DNA of 64,000 nt from Carnegiea gigantea (GCA_029747015.1 JAKOGI010000446.1:315001-379000); one strand, 5' to 3'; positions 50,640-61,571 are shown, numbered from the stretch's first letter. A program made the numbers and translations. Notes: generated by a model not told the origin, from the letters alone.

Positions 50640-50895
50640 TGAATCCAATATTTGACAAGCCCTGAACAGAGAAACCATGCATTTAACAGTCAAGTACTAC
50701 TTTCGCTGACGAACAAATTAAAGGGATGGAGAGCCATTCCAGAACAACACCTCCAATGTGTGACCTATAGGAGTATAATTTTGGCCTGAGGTGATGATCG
50801 TGCATGGAAAACTCTAGCACTTTCTTTATTGTTTTGAAAAAATCTTCCCTGCCAATATTACTTCGTATGTCGTTAAGGAGGATCGGTAAAACTTG
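50640..50895 (-). pseudogene. Relic of the last exon of an F-box/LRR gene
   Basis: The minus strand encodes GREDFFKTIKKVLEF, matching GREDFFKTIRKLL in the third exon of the F-box gene at 55088. After that the frame is disrupted by small indels, but the nucleotide match continues through the stop region (CCTCAGGCCAAAATTATACT). Exons 1 and 2 are absent upstream. It is the right end of the left duplication copy. Confidence 0.75.
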
Positions 50896-51597
50896 TAAGA
50901 GAGATTGCTTCTTAGGGTTTTTTTTTTTTTAAAAAAAAAACTCTCTGTGTATTTATTCCAAGAGGAGGACCCCCCCCAAAAAAAACCGTCCAATAGAATT
51001 ATTTCCTATATTATGAAAATTTTGACAAAACACGGCTTGATATCGCAAAAGCACAATGAAGATTAAGTTATGTAGTCTTTGTGAGTCTCTCTCTCCCCCT
51101 GCTCGGTCATTGAGCTGCATCTTCATTTACATTTTAAAGTTGAAAGCACTTATTCTTAGAACATTTCACCTCGAGCTCTCTTGGAACAAGTGCATCTAAA
51201 ACTTTTCTCAATAGTTGTCTACCTGAGCTCTTCATCTTCTACTTCTTGTACAGTTGGGGTTGATAAATCGTAACTTCTTGTACCATTCTTCACAATTATA
51301 AAATTACACATGTAGCAGTTCTTATAAGTCACATGGTTGATCGATCCAATCAGTTATTATTTCTAATATTAGCAGAGCTGAGGAGTACTCAAACTTCACA
51401 ACAAGTAATTATTTGTTTAAAAATTTTTATTGCGTACTTAGGACTAATTTCACTGTTAAAAATGTACCATAGTTTAAGGAGTATACAATAATATAAGCAA
51501 TCCTACTTATAAGCTTATTTATTCCTAAATTATACGTAGGATATAGAAGAATATAAAAAGATCATCTTCTTTCTTGTCTATCCTTTTACTTGTTGGG
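50896..51597. other. Gene-free stretch
   Basis: A T-run/A-run at 50919-50941 and a C(n)A(n) tract near 50971-50986. Nothing coding recognised. Confidence 0.4.
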
Positions 51598-51833
51598 TGT
51601 TAAATTTTACATTAGTCGGGCCTTAATCAGACAAGTCATGTATACGTACAGGCTCGAATGAAATTCCAATCCAAAACCAATTGATAATGGGTGGAGTAAC
51701 TCACAAGCTTATATATGCCCAAACTCTTTAATTTTATCAATATGATATAATACTCCATTTCATATTCTTTCAATTTATCAATGTGAGACAACATTCACTT
51801 TCATACTAGGCCAATTTAAACTCCAGATGCTAT
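51598..51833 (-). mobile_element. Diverged LTR copy, related to 21826-22039
   Basis: On the minus strand it repeats the order of phrases of the solo LTR at 21826: CATTGATAAATT-like units, TATATAAGCTTGTGAGTTACT, ATTGGTTTTGGATTGG, and the end AAATTTAACA. The opposite end has degenerated (ATACTAGGCC instead of ATACTCCAACA). An older solo copy of the same short LTR family. Confidence 0.7.
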
Positions 51834-52062
51834 CAAAAACCAAAACAAAAAGAAAAATCTCCCAAAAAAGACGAACAAGGAGGGTCTTTTTTGGGTGATC
51901 CGAAGCACTTTATGTTGCACTATTAGAGTTTAATAAATAACTAACCCTTTATTTTCGTACTCTTTAACATTTATTTTGTGCTGAGAATTAAAAAGAGTAC
52001 ACACGGAGTGGCTTATATATGCAACATGAAGTGCATGACCTCCCTGCTAGAGTACAAGTCGA

Positions 52063-52772
52063 CTAGGCAAGGCACACTCCTCCGACAAGTCCTGCCGGAA
52101 AGCAAGCAAGCGTGCTAGAACAACATTGAGGTCCAAAAAGGAGGTTACAATAAGATCCTGCGTTCACACATTGAAGAATTTGTTGACTTGTCATCATATC
52201 TTCGGGTTGGAGTTGGACAATTTCAATCGGTTCAGGTTTTTTGACAATTAGTTTTTCAATTATAACTTGGGCCTCCTGTGACATTCTTATACCACTTTTT
52301 GACACCTCTCCGAAAGTTTGACCTGTATTGTTAAAACATAATGATATGTTAGTTATGGAATAAAGATCATAACACTATATTATATACATGATCATTATTT
52401 AACACTAATTCTTAAACAAGATCATGTTATGAAGTATTTTAATAATGTCATTTTTTAAAAAAAAATTATAGGAACCTTGTATACATGATCCAATTGTACC
52501 TGAAATGGTCTCACAATTTACATGAACTTTTACAATAAAATTGCTTAGTCTCATAACTTTTGTCCAACTAGAAGGAGTAATCAACAATAAAACTTCACTT
52601 AGATAGAGCACCCAAAGTGCTCCAAAAAAAAAAAAAAAAAAAGGAGGAAAGATATAAAAGTAGAGTTGAAAGCAAAATAGAAGCCAATAATTAAAAGAGA
52701 TGAACCAATAACAAAGGCCAGGAGAGCAACAAAGATTGCAAATTTGGGGAGCGAAAACAAAGCCTTTTCCAT
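52063..52772 (-). CDS. Secreted knottin-type Cys-rich peptide precursor, copy 2
   Basis: Two exons: 52772-52706 and 52322-52063, phase 1, giving 108 aa. The signal peptide is MEKALFSLPKFAIFVALLAF. The pro-region contains IIEKLIVKKPEP and is shorter than in copy 1 by several residues. The cysteine domain starts LQCVNAGSYCN and keeps C-x6-C-x7-CC-x5-C-x9-C, ending GGVCLA. Splice sites, TATA box (52851) and all cysteines are intact. It is a duplicate of the 45833-46570 gene, and substitutions between them are concentrated outside the cysteine framework. A Tourist-like MITE has inserted about 50 bases upstream of the TATA box, so its expression may differ from copy 1. The function is inferred as for copy 1. 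Confidence 0.86.
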
Positions 52773-52850
52773 GATTCCTTGTATTTTTTGCGATTTTATA
52801 ATTTGCTCTAAGTTGCGTGGCTTATGATAATGATACAAAGTGTCCCAGTA

Positions 52851-52856
52851 TTTATA
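52851..52856 (-). promoter_or_regulatory. TATA box of knottin copy 2
   Basis: TATAAA on the minus strand in TTCTATAAATACTGG, about 79 bases upstream of the ATG at 52772, as in the sister copies. Confidence 0.7.
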
Positions 52857-52907
52857 GAATAATTCTTGTCTACTGTTCATTATTCCAATAGTTTTGCGCA
52901 ACACTTA

Positions 52908-53295
52908 GTTTCCGTTTGGTCCTTAGAATTTGTTGGAAAGAAAAATTGAAGGGAAAAAAAAATGTGAAGGAAAAAAAAACTACGAGAAAATGAGTTTTTT
53001 TACCTCTTGTTTGGATTAAGGAAAAAATATAAGAATTTGGATGAGAAATTTGAATGTTGATGAACTTTATTGATGTCATCTAATTAGCAATGCGGAGTTG
53101 GAGGAGGTTGGAAATATTCTTTAAATTTTCCTCACAATTTTATAAGGAAAATTTTATCACTTGTTTCTAACAATTTTTCCACTTAACTTTTCTCCATATT
53201 TTTTTCTTTGTAATTTTCTCTAAACCAAACACAAAAAAAAAATAATTTTTTATTTTTTTTCTTTCCATCAAATTTTTCAAGGTCTAAATGGAGCT
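52908..53295. mobile_element. Tourist-like (PIF/Harbinger) MITE with TTA duplication
   Basis: Left end TTTCCGTTTGGTCCTT, right end inverse GCTCCATTTAGACCTT. TTA is present on both sides (52905-52907 and 53296-53298), the usual PIF/Harbinger target. The related knottin units read straight through this point (TGCGCAACACTTAGTA then CAATCCTTTGTG), so they show the empty site. The body is A/T-rich with lysine-codon-like runs and no gene. Confidence 0.8.
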
Positions 53296-53299
53296 TTAA

Positions 53300-55087
53300 T
53301 AATGCAATCCTTTGTGGAATAATCAATACCTCTCCCTCATTATTTTATCCCTATGGCCTTGCAATAGCAATTATGAAAATGATGTACGTGTTAAGGCAAA
53401 AGTTGCTTTCTCTTTTCTTCTTAGAATATTTATATATCATGAACGGTAAGGGTTGAAAGATTATTATATATGATAGTGTAAGATTGTAATGCTCATAAAA
53501 TATGTAAAATTATTGTATATTAATTTGTAATTTTCGTTGATCATAAAATGTTCCATATAATTCTTCTTTTGCAGACAAATTTATGTTATTGAAAAATTAC
53601 TACATCTTATGCAAAATTGAAAAAATAATAGTAGAATTGAATGTAGGAATGACGTTACTCCACAGATTGTGTAAAAGCACTTCATCATCTATAATATTTC
53701 ACAATTACAAAATCACACATATAATATAGCTTTTTTTTTTCTTTTTTACCATACAATTAATCTTATAAGGCTATCATTTGCCCCTTAGTGTGGTTGATTA
53801 ATACTAAAACTTAATAAGTATTAAATTTGATAAATTAATCTACTTTTTCTTTTGAGGCAGTACATGACACTTTTATATACCTTATAGTAAGATCTTTATC
53901 ATTTTCATCTTTAAATGAGAGAAAAGAGGGAGGAGATTTGAGTGTGATTGCTTGATTCAACCCTCGTGTCCCTCATGGTTCAGGTATGATCGAAATCATA
54001 CTGTTGAATTCTAGGCTTTCGTGATGCTTGAGGCCATTATTGTCCCATGAAGCACACCTTCTAGAGCTTTAATTGGCTAATAACATAAGAATGTCAGATT
54101 AAAGAATCTTTTTTGTTGTTCCCAAACACACTATAATTTCACTTTGTTATTCTTGCAATTTTCCATTTAGTGGAGAGATAGACTACATACAAGTTGAGGT
54201 TCACGCGATACATAGTATTCCATTCCAAGATCAAGTGGCATTACATGGAGGACTAATGGAGTCCACTAGGCAAGCAATGCTGTTGAGCCTTCCGCTTCAC
54301 GGAACAACTACTACTTCTGATTTAGGTCTCATTTTTACAGAGTTTGAGAAGATTCAGATATAGACAACATCACTTCTAGAAATAGAAAGACCAATTTCAG
54401 TAGACTTGAGCCCTATACATCATGCAAGCTAATTAACAAAACTTTGTGATTACTTGTAGGACAGGATCCTTAAAGCACACAATGAGCCATGCTTGTCATA
54501 ATCTAGTGTCCGCAACCTCAATTGAGTAAAATTTTTTTGTACACTTGGTCATAATTCCTTCCCCATGTTTCCCCTCATCCCCAACAATTCTCCTGGGATA
54601 ATGCTTTGTTAAGGTCCAAGGGCGAATGCGTACTATTGGGTATAGTGTCCTTGACAACCATCAGTTGAGAACTTTGTTCAAAATTCCGTATAAACATCCT
54701 CTAAAATCTTAAGGTTGTCTAAAGTGAACACCCATAAAAATTGACAATTACAAAATCTAATAAAACTCGAAAGTGGACACCATCAAAAGAATTTTCTAAG
54801 TCTATCATTGGTCCAGGAGAGCCGTTCATGCTCAAGGAATATATGGAGCACCGTAACAAACGCTCCAGATCCAGACGACTGATTTTTTTTTTTTTTTTTG
54901 GAAGCGTAAATTTTGATTAGTTGGGCTATATTAGATTGTTAAACCAAATCACACAACTTAATTAGATTACTAAACAATATGATTTATAGCAATTGAAAGA
55001 GCAAACCACGCATTTAACAGTGAACTACTCCTTTCACTGAAGAACAAAGGGATAGAGAACAACCCCAGAAAGCATCGAATGCGTGAT
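53300..55087. repeat. Right copy of the segmental duplication (noncoding part)
   Basis: Continues the homology of the 45.7-50.9 kb segment, from the knottin upstream region to the end of the F-box gene. The first 75 bases hold the other half of the peptide-exon relic split by the MITE (GATTATTCCACAAAGGATTG). A T-run lies at about 54883-54900. No intact gene. Confidence 0.65.
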
Positions 55088-57309
55088 TCACAAGAGTATA
55101 ATTTGGGCCTGAGGTGATGATCGTGGAAGACTCAACAATTTCCGTATTGTTTTGAAAAAATCTTCACGGCCGAAGTAGTATTGCCATTCATCGTAGCTGT
55201 TCACTTTAGTGAAGATCATCTTCTCCAAGGCCTTCGCATTTTGAAGCAGAAACTGTGCGCATTCGATTACAGATTCCGAAAAGCCAACAACCTCGACAGT
55301 CCTAAGGCACTGTAAGACGATGAGCTTTAAAGCCCAATAGTTCTTGCCATCAATGTCGCATACCTCCTCAAAGTACTTCGTCTGCATAGGCCGAATTATT
55401 GTCAGACATGCCTTAGCATTGAATACGAGGCCATTGACAAGCTAAAGACGGTGATGCCTAATACAACAACTCTCATTGGGTATCCCACTTGCGCGGGGTC
55501 TGGAGAGATACAGATGTAGGCGACATTACCTTGACAGGTATCATTTCACACAGAGTGATGCCTAATACAATACAACAAGAATAGCCAGGCCTGGCTTCAG
55601 TTTAGTGAGAGACACAAAAAACATGACATAACATGACCCCAGATGGTGACGTGTAATCATCTTGCACAAAAACAATCAATCAGTAACTTCATAGATCTAA
55701 GTTGTTTTAAGGAAAGCAAGCTAGTTTCTTTTAGCATGTCAATTTTTAAGAAAAGAAAACAAAGGGGAGAACAGCAATAGGTGCCAACCTGCTCATATGT
55801 GTGAGGGCGTGACAAATCCATGATTAATCTCTCCAATATGGGTGAAGTTCGCAACAACATAGCAATGCCTGGAAGATCAAATCGATGAAGGTCTACCTCC
55901 AAGACCAAACACTTCCGCATTGAAATGGAGCAGTGTACTAAACGCTTCACTTCACATGTCGAGAGAACCTCGTAATATTCAAATAAAAGAAACCAATCAC
56001 TTCATGATATAGAAGCTATAACAAATATATATAAGTCATCAGTATAATATCGACTTAATAAGCTACAACAACAGTATATGGAAGTCCATCCACTCACATC
56101 TCCCGTGGGAAAAGTGCCAGCATGCAGTCCATCATTGCTAATTCAGTTAAAAAGAGAATGCAGAACCAACAATCGGAAGTATGATCTGTTCTGCTTAGAC
56201 TTAGAGCGATAGGTATAGAAGCAAGATAACCACAATGCATGATATAAGCTTACCTGAACAATCCAAGTTCCAAGGGTGAGATTCCGAACATGACGAACCT
56301 TCTCCATAAGATCCCTTACCATGGATTGATCATCTTCAAGTCGAGTTTGATAATTATCATCATCCTCATACTGATACGAACTCCATCTTCCCATATGAAA
56401 TGTAAGACTAGCATGAACCAGAGACCGAACATTCTTCAGCTTGCATTTCATCCCATCCACAAAACCCAGAATCTCCAGGGACAGAAGATAGGGCGCATTG
56501 ATTTCCAGCCATCCATGATCCAAATACTGATTAAACGTGCGATAACCATTTATTACCAGTTTCTTCAGCCTCCCTGAATGAATGTCGACATGATCAAACC
56601 TTGTACAATCCTTTAATTTTAGAGACTCCAAAAGAGGACTACCATCAAGAAACTTCTGGAGTACATCAGTCTCCAAGTCAATACTTGTTAAACTTAGATG
56701 CTTGAGTGATCTCCAACACACAGACGAGTAAATAGGAGCAATCAAGCAGCCACCTAAACTCAACTTTTTCAAAGAGTCACATGAGTATAAAATTTGAGGC
56801 ACTATTATGTAAGTATCATCTGTATCGACAACCTTTATGACAAGCTCCTCAACTTTTTTAATAACTGCAGCATGGACCCACAGGCTAACTGAGGACTCCT
56901 TGATACTTCTATATAATGATTTGAGAACAAACTTGTTGATTTGAGAAGATTTATGGAGGATCAAGGTTTTGTCCACAAACTTGGAAAACTTCTTTCTGGA
57001 TCCCCCATCAAAGATATATATGAGTGCAGATGATGAGGCCCACGTGTGGCGCCATTTCTTGGATAAGATACAGGTTTTAAAAGCATCTCTGGCAGGCATC
57101 AAAGATAGGATGTGGGAGATTACTGAATCTGGCAATTCACTGATGCGATCTACAGCACATCTTGGCCGTTTAGAGGGCCACTCATCATAACATATGTCAG
57201 TTTCATCCTCATAGCCATAGTCTACTAGCTCTTCTTCCTCCTCTGCTTCTCTTTGGCCTACTGACTTCACTTCATCTTCACTGCTTCGCAAGTCACTGCT
57301 TTCGTCCAT
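55088..57309 (-). CDS. F-box/LRR protein (local family, copy 3)
   Basis: Three exons: 57309-56254, 55968-55789 and 55381-55088, all phase 0, giving about 509 aa. A very acidic N-terminus (EAEEEEELVDYGYEDE) precedes an F-box at residues about 54-95 (DRISELPDSVISHILSLMPA, ILSKKWRHTW), the best conserved of the three. LRR-like stretches follow (CDSLKKLSLGGC, SLKHLSLTSIDLE, SPLLESLKLKDC, GRLKKLVINGY). Exon 2 has LPGIAMLLRTSPILERLIMD and exon 3 has LIVLQCLRTVEVVGF and AQFLLQNAKALEKMIF, the FBD-like tail. Inferred role: SCF substrate receptor with unknown target. Its last exon also survives as a relic at 50640-50895. Confidence 0.88.
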
Positions 57310-59080
57310 GTTAGACTTACTCTGCCGACCGCTCCTTACTGCCCAAGATTCAGTAAACCAATTTAGCTCAGCAAGCCCAACTTTTTAGATCATACTTGAA
57401 ATCAGCAGACACAAATTTTTCAGCTTAAGACGTTCAGCCTATCAAATTTAATCTAATTTCTTACTTTTCACCAGCTTCTAAAGTCCTAATTTATGGGCCC
57501 TGACAAATTTATGGGATTAAAAGCTCAAGTTAATATCTTCGAACTGAAACCTGTCCTTGTTAGCGAGCAAGAGTTAAAATCAAATAGAATACATGAACCA
57601 TGTTGTAAGGACTAAGGAAACAGGTGGGAAAAAAAGGCAAATACAATGCATGAACTATGCTGTAAAGATTAAAGGAACAGGAAAGAGGGCTATGAAACAA
57701 AAGAGATTGATATTATCTCTTATCTTTGCTGAAAACTAAGGACTAAAATTTCAGGAATCTTATTTTCTGAAAATACATGGAATTTAGGGGAGTAATATTC
57801 TGATGATCCTTGTGCCATTGAATAAAACCAAATGACAAAGCAGCTGTCAGCAAACTGTACTCTGGTTTAAGTGCAGTGTCAAACCTGAAACAAACCAAAT
57901 ATGTGCATACAACCAAATGACAAAGTATCAGTACTCAACAGTGGACAGCAAGGAGCCTCCAGGGGCCGATTCATCCACATATGCGTGTACAGCCGTCCGC
58001 TCCCCCCTCCCTCCCGGGGGGTCAGGGCTGGTTCGTATAATTGTACCAATCAGAAACCGCTTGTTCAGACCTTCTAGCTAGATTGATTTGATCAACCAAA
58101 GATGAAGCCTAGTAGTATGCTTTCCAATAACTAGAAGGGTAATGTTGATATCTTAACAAGTCAAAACAAACCGAAAGGCAAAATTTGATGCGGTGAATCA
58201 AACTTAACAACGACACTCATCAAGGTGAAAGCTTGAGTTCAGCCACATTGAAGGGCATTCACAGCAAACAAATTTGCAGCTACAGAAGTGCCATATTTTG
58301 GGGATAGCACAGTAACACCCATAATATTGGATTTAACTTAACAAATAATCTTTATACGAGTGTAATTAGGACTCACCAGCTAAAAAGTCATCTTGGATAA
58401 GACCAACTATAATCTCCTACAATACCTGTCGCAACCCTCTTTAGTAACCAGGCTCTGCAAATTGGACATGCATAAAAGTACAATTAGCGCTTCAATTTAG
58501 GTTAAACTCTAAACACCCGCAAAATTCCTGGAAAACAGCCATATTCAGAACTCCAATAGGACCTTAATCCAGGCAAACAGCGCCCTCTTTCATGAATACA
58601 TTAAGATCAAAATTCACAACTTGTTACAATGAATTTGTTTGATTATCATATGAATCATCATTTTTCAAACAGCTATACAAGCATCCATGTGAAACCCAGG
58701 CTGATCTGAGGGATCGCAAATTTGCAATCCCAATTCGAAGCAGGAGAAATCAGAAGGCATCAAGCAACGCAATCACAAATAAAGTAGTAAACCACTGAAC
58801 TATCAAAAATACAGTGAAAATATTTCTCAGAATCAAAAGAGATTAGGGTTTACCTACCAAGAATTAAATTGGACTTAGAACTTTGGTGACTCCCTTTGCT
58901 TTTGAGGTTGCTCATCTATAGATCCCTCGCAAGTCTCAAGTCGTTCTCGCTTACGAAAATTCAAAGGGCTTTTGATCAACTCGTGGCCTTTATCATTGTT
59001 TTAAAAGCATTAATTATTTGTTTTTTTATATTAAAAAAAAAGAGAGAGAAGACGAAAAGGGGTGTTAGACGAACAAAAAT
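57310..59080. other. Upstream region of F-box copy 3
   Basis: Contains leader and promoter of the gene starting at 57309. No further coding exon was found on either strand. A C-rich/G-rich patch lies at 58000-58022. From about 58870 (AGAACTTTGGTGACTCCC) the sequence belongs to the duplicated tRNA-peptide unit, whose next copies begin near 61160 and 63960. Confidence 0.45.
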
Positions 59081-59152
59081 CGCCGTTGCCGGGGATCGAA
59101 CCCGGGTCACCCGCGTGACAGGCGGGAATACTCACCACTATACTACAACGAC
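59081..59152 (-). tRNA. tRNA-Asp (GTC)
   Basis: 72 nt on the minus strand, beginning GTCGTTGTAGTATAGTGGTG and ending CCCCGGCAACGGCG. The acceptor stem pairs fully and the D, anticodon and T arms are intact. The anticodon GTC is at tRNA positions 34-36 (plus 59117-59119). B box GGTTCGATCCC. A T-run directly downstream on the minus strand serves as pol III terminator. It matches the standard plant tRNA-Asp apart from trivial changes. It lies upstream of and divergent to the peptide exon at 59401 and is part of the duplicated unit. Confidence 0.97.
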
Positions 59153-59286
59153 TCGTTTGCTAAACGACGCTTTCTTCTGTAATTTTACAGAGGGACAAAT
59201 TCACAAATATAAAACGACAATCAATTGCCATGCGTGACAAATATATCCTGGCTCGCTCTTGTGGAAGAACAACAGTGGTGTAGTAC

Positions 59287-59469
59287 TATAAATAACCGCA
59301 TTGGATGTTAAGCATTGCCATCTGCAACTTGACGTCCAAATATCCTACTATATTCAATCTCAACAAATTTTCTCTCTACACAATTGTTTTCAAGTCTTTA
59401 ATGGAGAAGCATTCAATAAGTTTTAAGCTGGCTTTCTTTGCATTTCTCTTGCTGACTATTATCACAGGT
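59287..59469 (+). pseudogene. Orphan promoter and signal-peptide exon of the six-Cys peptide type
   Basis: TATAAATA at 59287-59294 and an ATG at 59401 opening MEKHSISFKLAFFAFLLLTI, nearly identical to exon 1 of the candidate at 61679. Donor-like CAG|GTTTTG or TTT|GTATCT follows. The matching Cys exon is missing: between about 59735 and 59775 the sequence jumps to the leader of the knottin copy, so a deletion removed the exon and the knottin promoter. The exon may still be transcribed but cannot give the cysteine peptide. Confidence 0.65.
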
Positions 59470-59789
59470 TTTGTATCTCTCTAGTTTTTCATTCACCTAC
59501 TTTTCGATGTCCTTTATACATTCTACAAGTTAAGATGACGATTCCAAACTATTATAAGAAAACTACTGTGTAACTGTTATTTAAGTTAAGTATATTGTAG
59601 TTCTAATTTACACTGTTGAGAAGTCAAATAGAATTCAGTTCTACCATCTTTTGCCGTCAATTAAATATTATAAGAAAGAAAAAGACAAAAACTTGCCTCA
59701 ATGGTTAATATCTTTTGCGGCAAGTAGTAAAATTACGAAGAATTAAGGGATTTTTTTTTTTTTTTGATCAAAGAAGAATTAAGGGAATT

Positions 59790-60540
59790 ATGGAGAAGGC
59801 TTCGTTTTCACTTCCCAAGCTTGCCATCTTTTTAGCTCTCCTGACTTGCACTAATGCTTAATATCTTTAACTTTCAACTTCTATTTTGCTTTCAACTTTG
59901 CTTTTACTTTTTTTTTTTTTTTTTTTTTTTGGAGGGGGGACTCTTCCCGTGCTATGTCGAATGAAGCTTTATTATTGATTAGTCATACTAGTTGGACAAA
60001 AATTCTGACACTATCGTTTTTTTTTTAAATTGAAAAAGCCATGTGAATTGTGAGACCATTTTTGGTACAATTACATCATAGAAAAGGATACTTGGATCAT
60101 GTATATAAGACTTTACAACTTATTTATTTATTTTGCAATTTTATGAAAAATAACTTGTACACTTTTTTTCATATTGAACAACTAGTATTAAGTAATGATC
60201 ATGCATATAACAAGATATCACGATCATCATTTTTCTACAACTAACATATGATTATACTTTGCCCATACAGTTCCCACTTTTGGGGTTTCAAATGGTGGCA
60301 TATGAATGCCATAGAAGGCCAAAATCATAGTTGAATAGTTGGTTGTCAAAAAACCTGAAGTGATAAGTGCGAGTGAGGAAATAGAGATGGTCCAACTCCA
60401 ACCCCAATTTATGCGGACAGGTCAACAAGAGGAAGTTCTTGGATGCACAAGTGCAAGGGCTACTGTAAGGCCGTTTTTGGACCTCAATGTCGCACTGGTA
60501 CCGTTTATTGCATTCCACCGGTAATTGTCGGAGGAGTGTG
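59790..60540 (+). pseudogene. Knottin precursor pseudogene (copy 3)
   Basis: The signal-peptide exon at 59790-59856 (MEKASFSLPKLAIFLALLTC) is intact, but the donor is CT (59857-59858) where sister genes have GT. Exon 2 starts after CATACAG at 60271 and contains in-frame stops at 60303-60305, 60312-60314 and 60336-60338. The cysteine domain is frameshifted (GGATGCACAAGTGCAAGG). The TATA-containing promoter seen in sisters is absent. Clearly dead, yet alignable throughout with copies 1, 2 and 4. Confidence 0.9.
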
Positions 60541-60936
60541 CATTGTTTAGTGGAGTTGTACACCAGCACAAAATAAATGTTGCGCATACGTACATAAAGC
60601 CTTTTAAGGTTAGTTATTTGTATGTATTCTTCACAATGCAACATGAGGTGCAGCGAAAAAAAAAAAAAAAAAAAGGAACCTTACTCCAACCCTTCTTGCG
60701 TGTCTTTTTTGGCATGGGGATATTAATGTTGGCCACATGAATCCCCTAAAAGTAAAAAGACACAAATAATAAGTAATAATATGAGGTATGAAGGTTATCT
60801 GTTTACTTTCTTCTACATTCAATGTAATTGACGATAACAAATTGATAAATAACTTGCTATATGACAACTCTCATGTGTTGTCATGTCTTAAAAATCATAT
60901 AATTATATTTTAAATTTTAAAAATAGTATGATTGGG
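60541..60936. other. 3' flank of knottin copy 3
   Basis: Parallel to 62835-62951 plus 63337-63660 of the next unit, including AAAGCCTTTTAAGGTTAGTT near 60596, which is the empty site of the MULE-type MITE at 62952. An A-run lies at 60656-60674. Confidence 0.55.
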
Positions 60937-61152
60937 TAGGGGTGTGCAAAACCGGTTAACCAGAATTTCAGTTAACCGAAAACCCGTTAACCATCGGTTA
61001 CCCGAATCTTCAAATCTTCCGAACCCTAACCAAACCGAAAATCGAAATATTTTTTCGTTTCGATTAACCGAACCGATTTTTTTAAAAAATTTGTACGATT
61101 AACTGGTTTTTGGGTTCGGTTTTGTTTCGGTTTTTTTTTTGGCACATTCCTA
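60937..61152. mobile_element. hAT-type MITE with 8-bp target duplication
   Basis: Begins TAGGGGTGTGCAAAACCGG and ends TTTTTGGCACATTCCTA (imperfect inverse). TGATTGGG is duplicated exactly at 60929-60936 and 61153-61160, the 8-bp size of hAT insertions. The interior consists of AACCGAA/TTCGGTT-type repeats, a familiar plant MITE composition. 216 bp, no coding capacity. The related sequence near 63645 (AGTACGATCGGATAG) looks like an unoccupied site. Confidence 0.9.
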
Positions 61153-61286
61153 TGATTGGGTAGTGAAAATTCAAGTGCTTTAGACCAAGTCATGGCCTTT
61201 ATTATTGTGTTAAAAAACATAATCTTTGTTTTAAAAGAGACAAAAGACGTGTTCCAGGCTTCTAGTGTGCAAAATACAAAAACCAT

Positions 61287-61359
61287 CAACCATTGTCGAG
61301 GATCAAGCCCAGGTCATCCACATGACAGAAAGGAATACTCACCACTATACTACAACAAA
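61287..61359 (-). pseudogene. tRNA-Asp pseudogene
   Basis: Aligned with the tRNA-Asp at 59081-59152: the 5' half (TTGTAGTATAGTGGTGAGTATTCC, given here in two parts TTGTAGTATAGTGG and TGAGTATTCC) is preserved, while the anticodon stem, variable region and acceptor/T stems carry many changes (GGGCTTGATCC for GGGTTCGATCC). The GTC anticodon is still readable. It occupies the same place relative to the peptide gene as the functional copy. Confidence 0.88.
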
Positions 61360-61571
61360 CCTCCTGTGCAACAAACATTCGTTCAGAGAACTCAGGCTTC
61401 TATAAATATCTTCCGCAGAAAATACAAGAGTACGACATCTGTGGCCCTTTCTCTGTCCTCGCAAATTTGAACAATAATCCTTTTTCACGTTTTATTTGCT
61501 TGTGGTGAGTGCTACAGTCATTACGTCCTGGCCCACTCTTGCAGAAGTACTATGACGTATTACTGCGGCAC

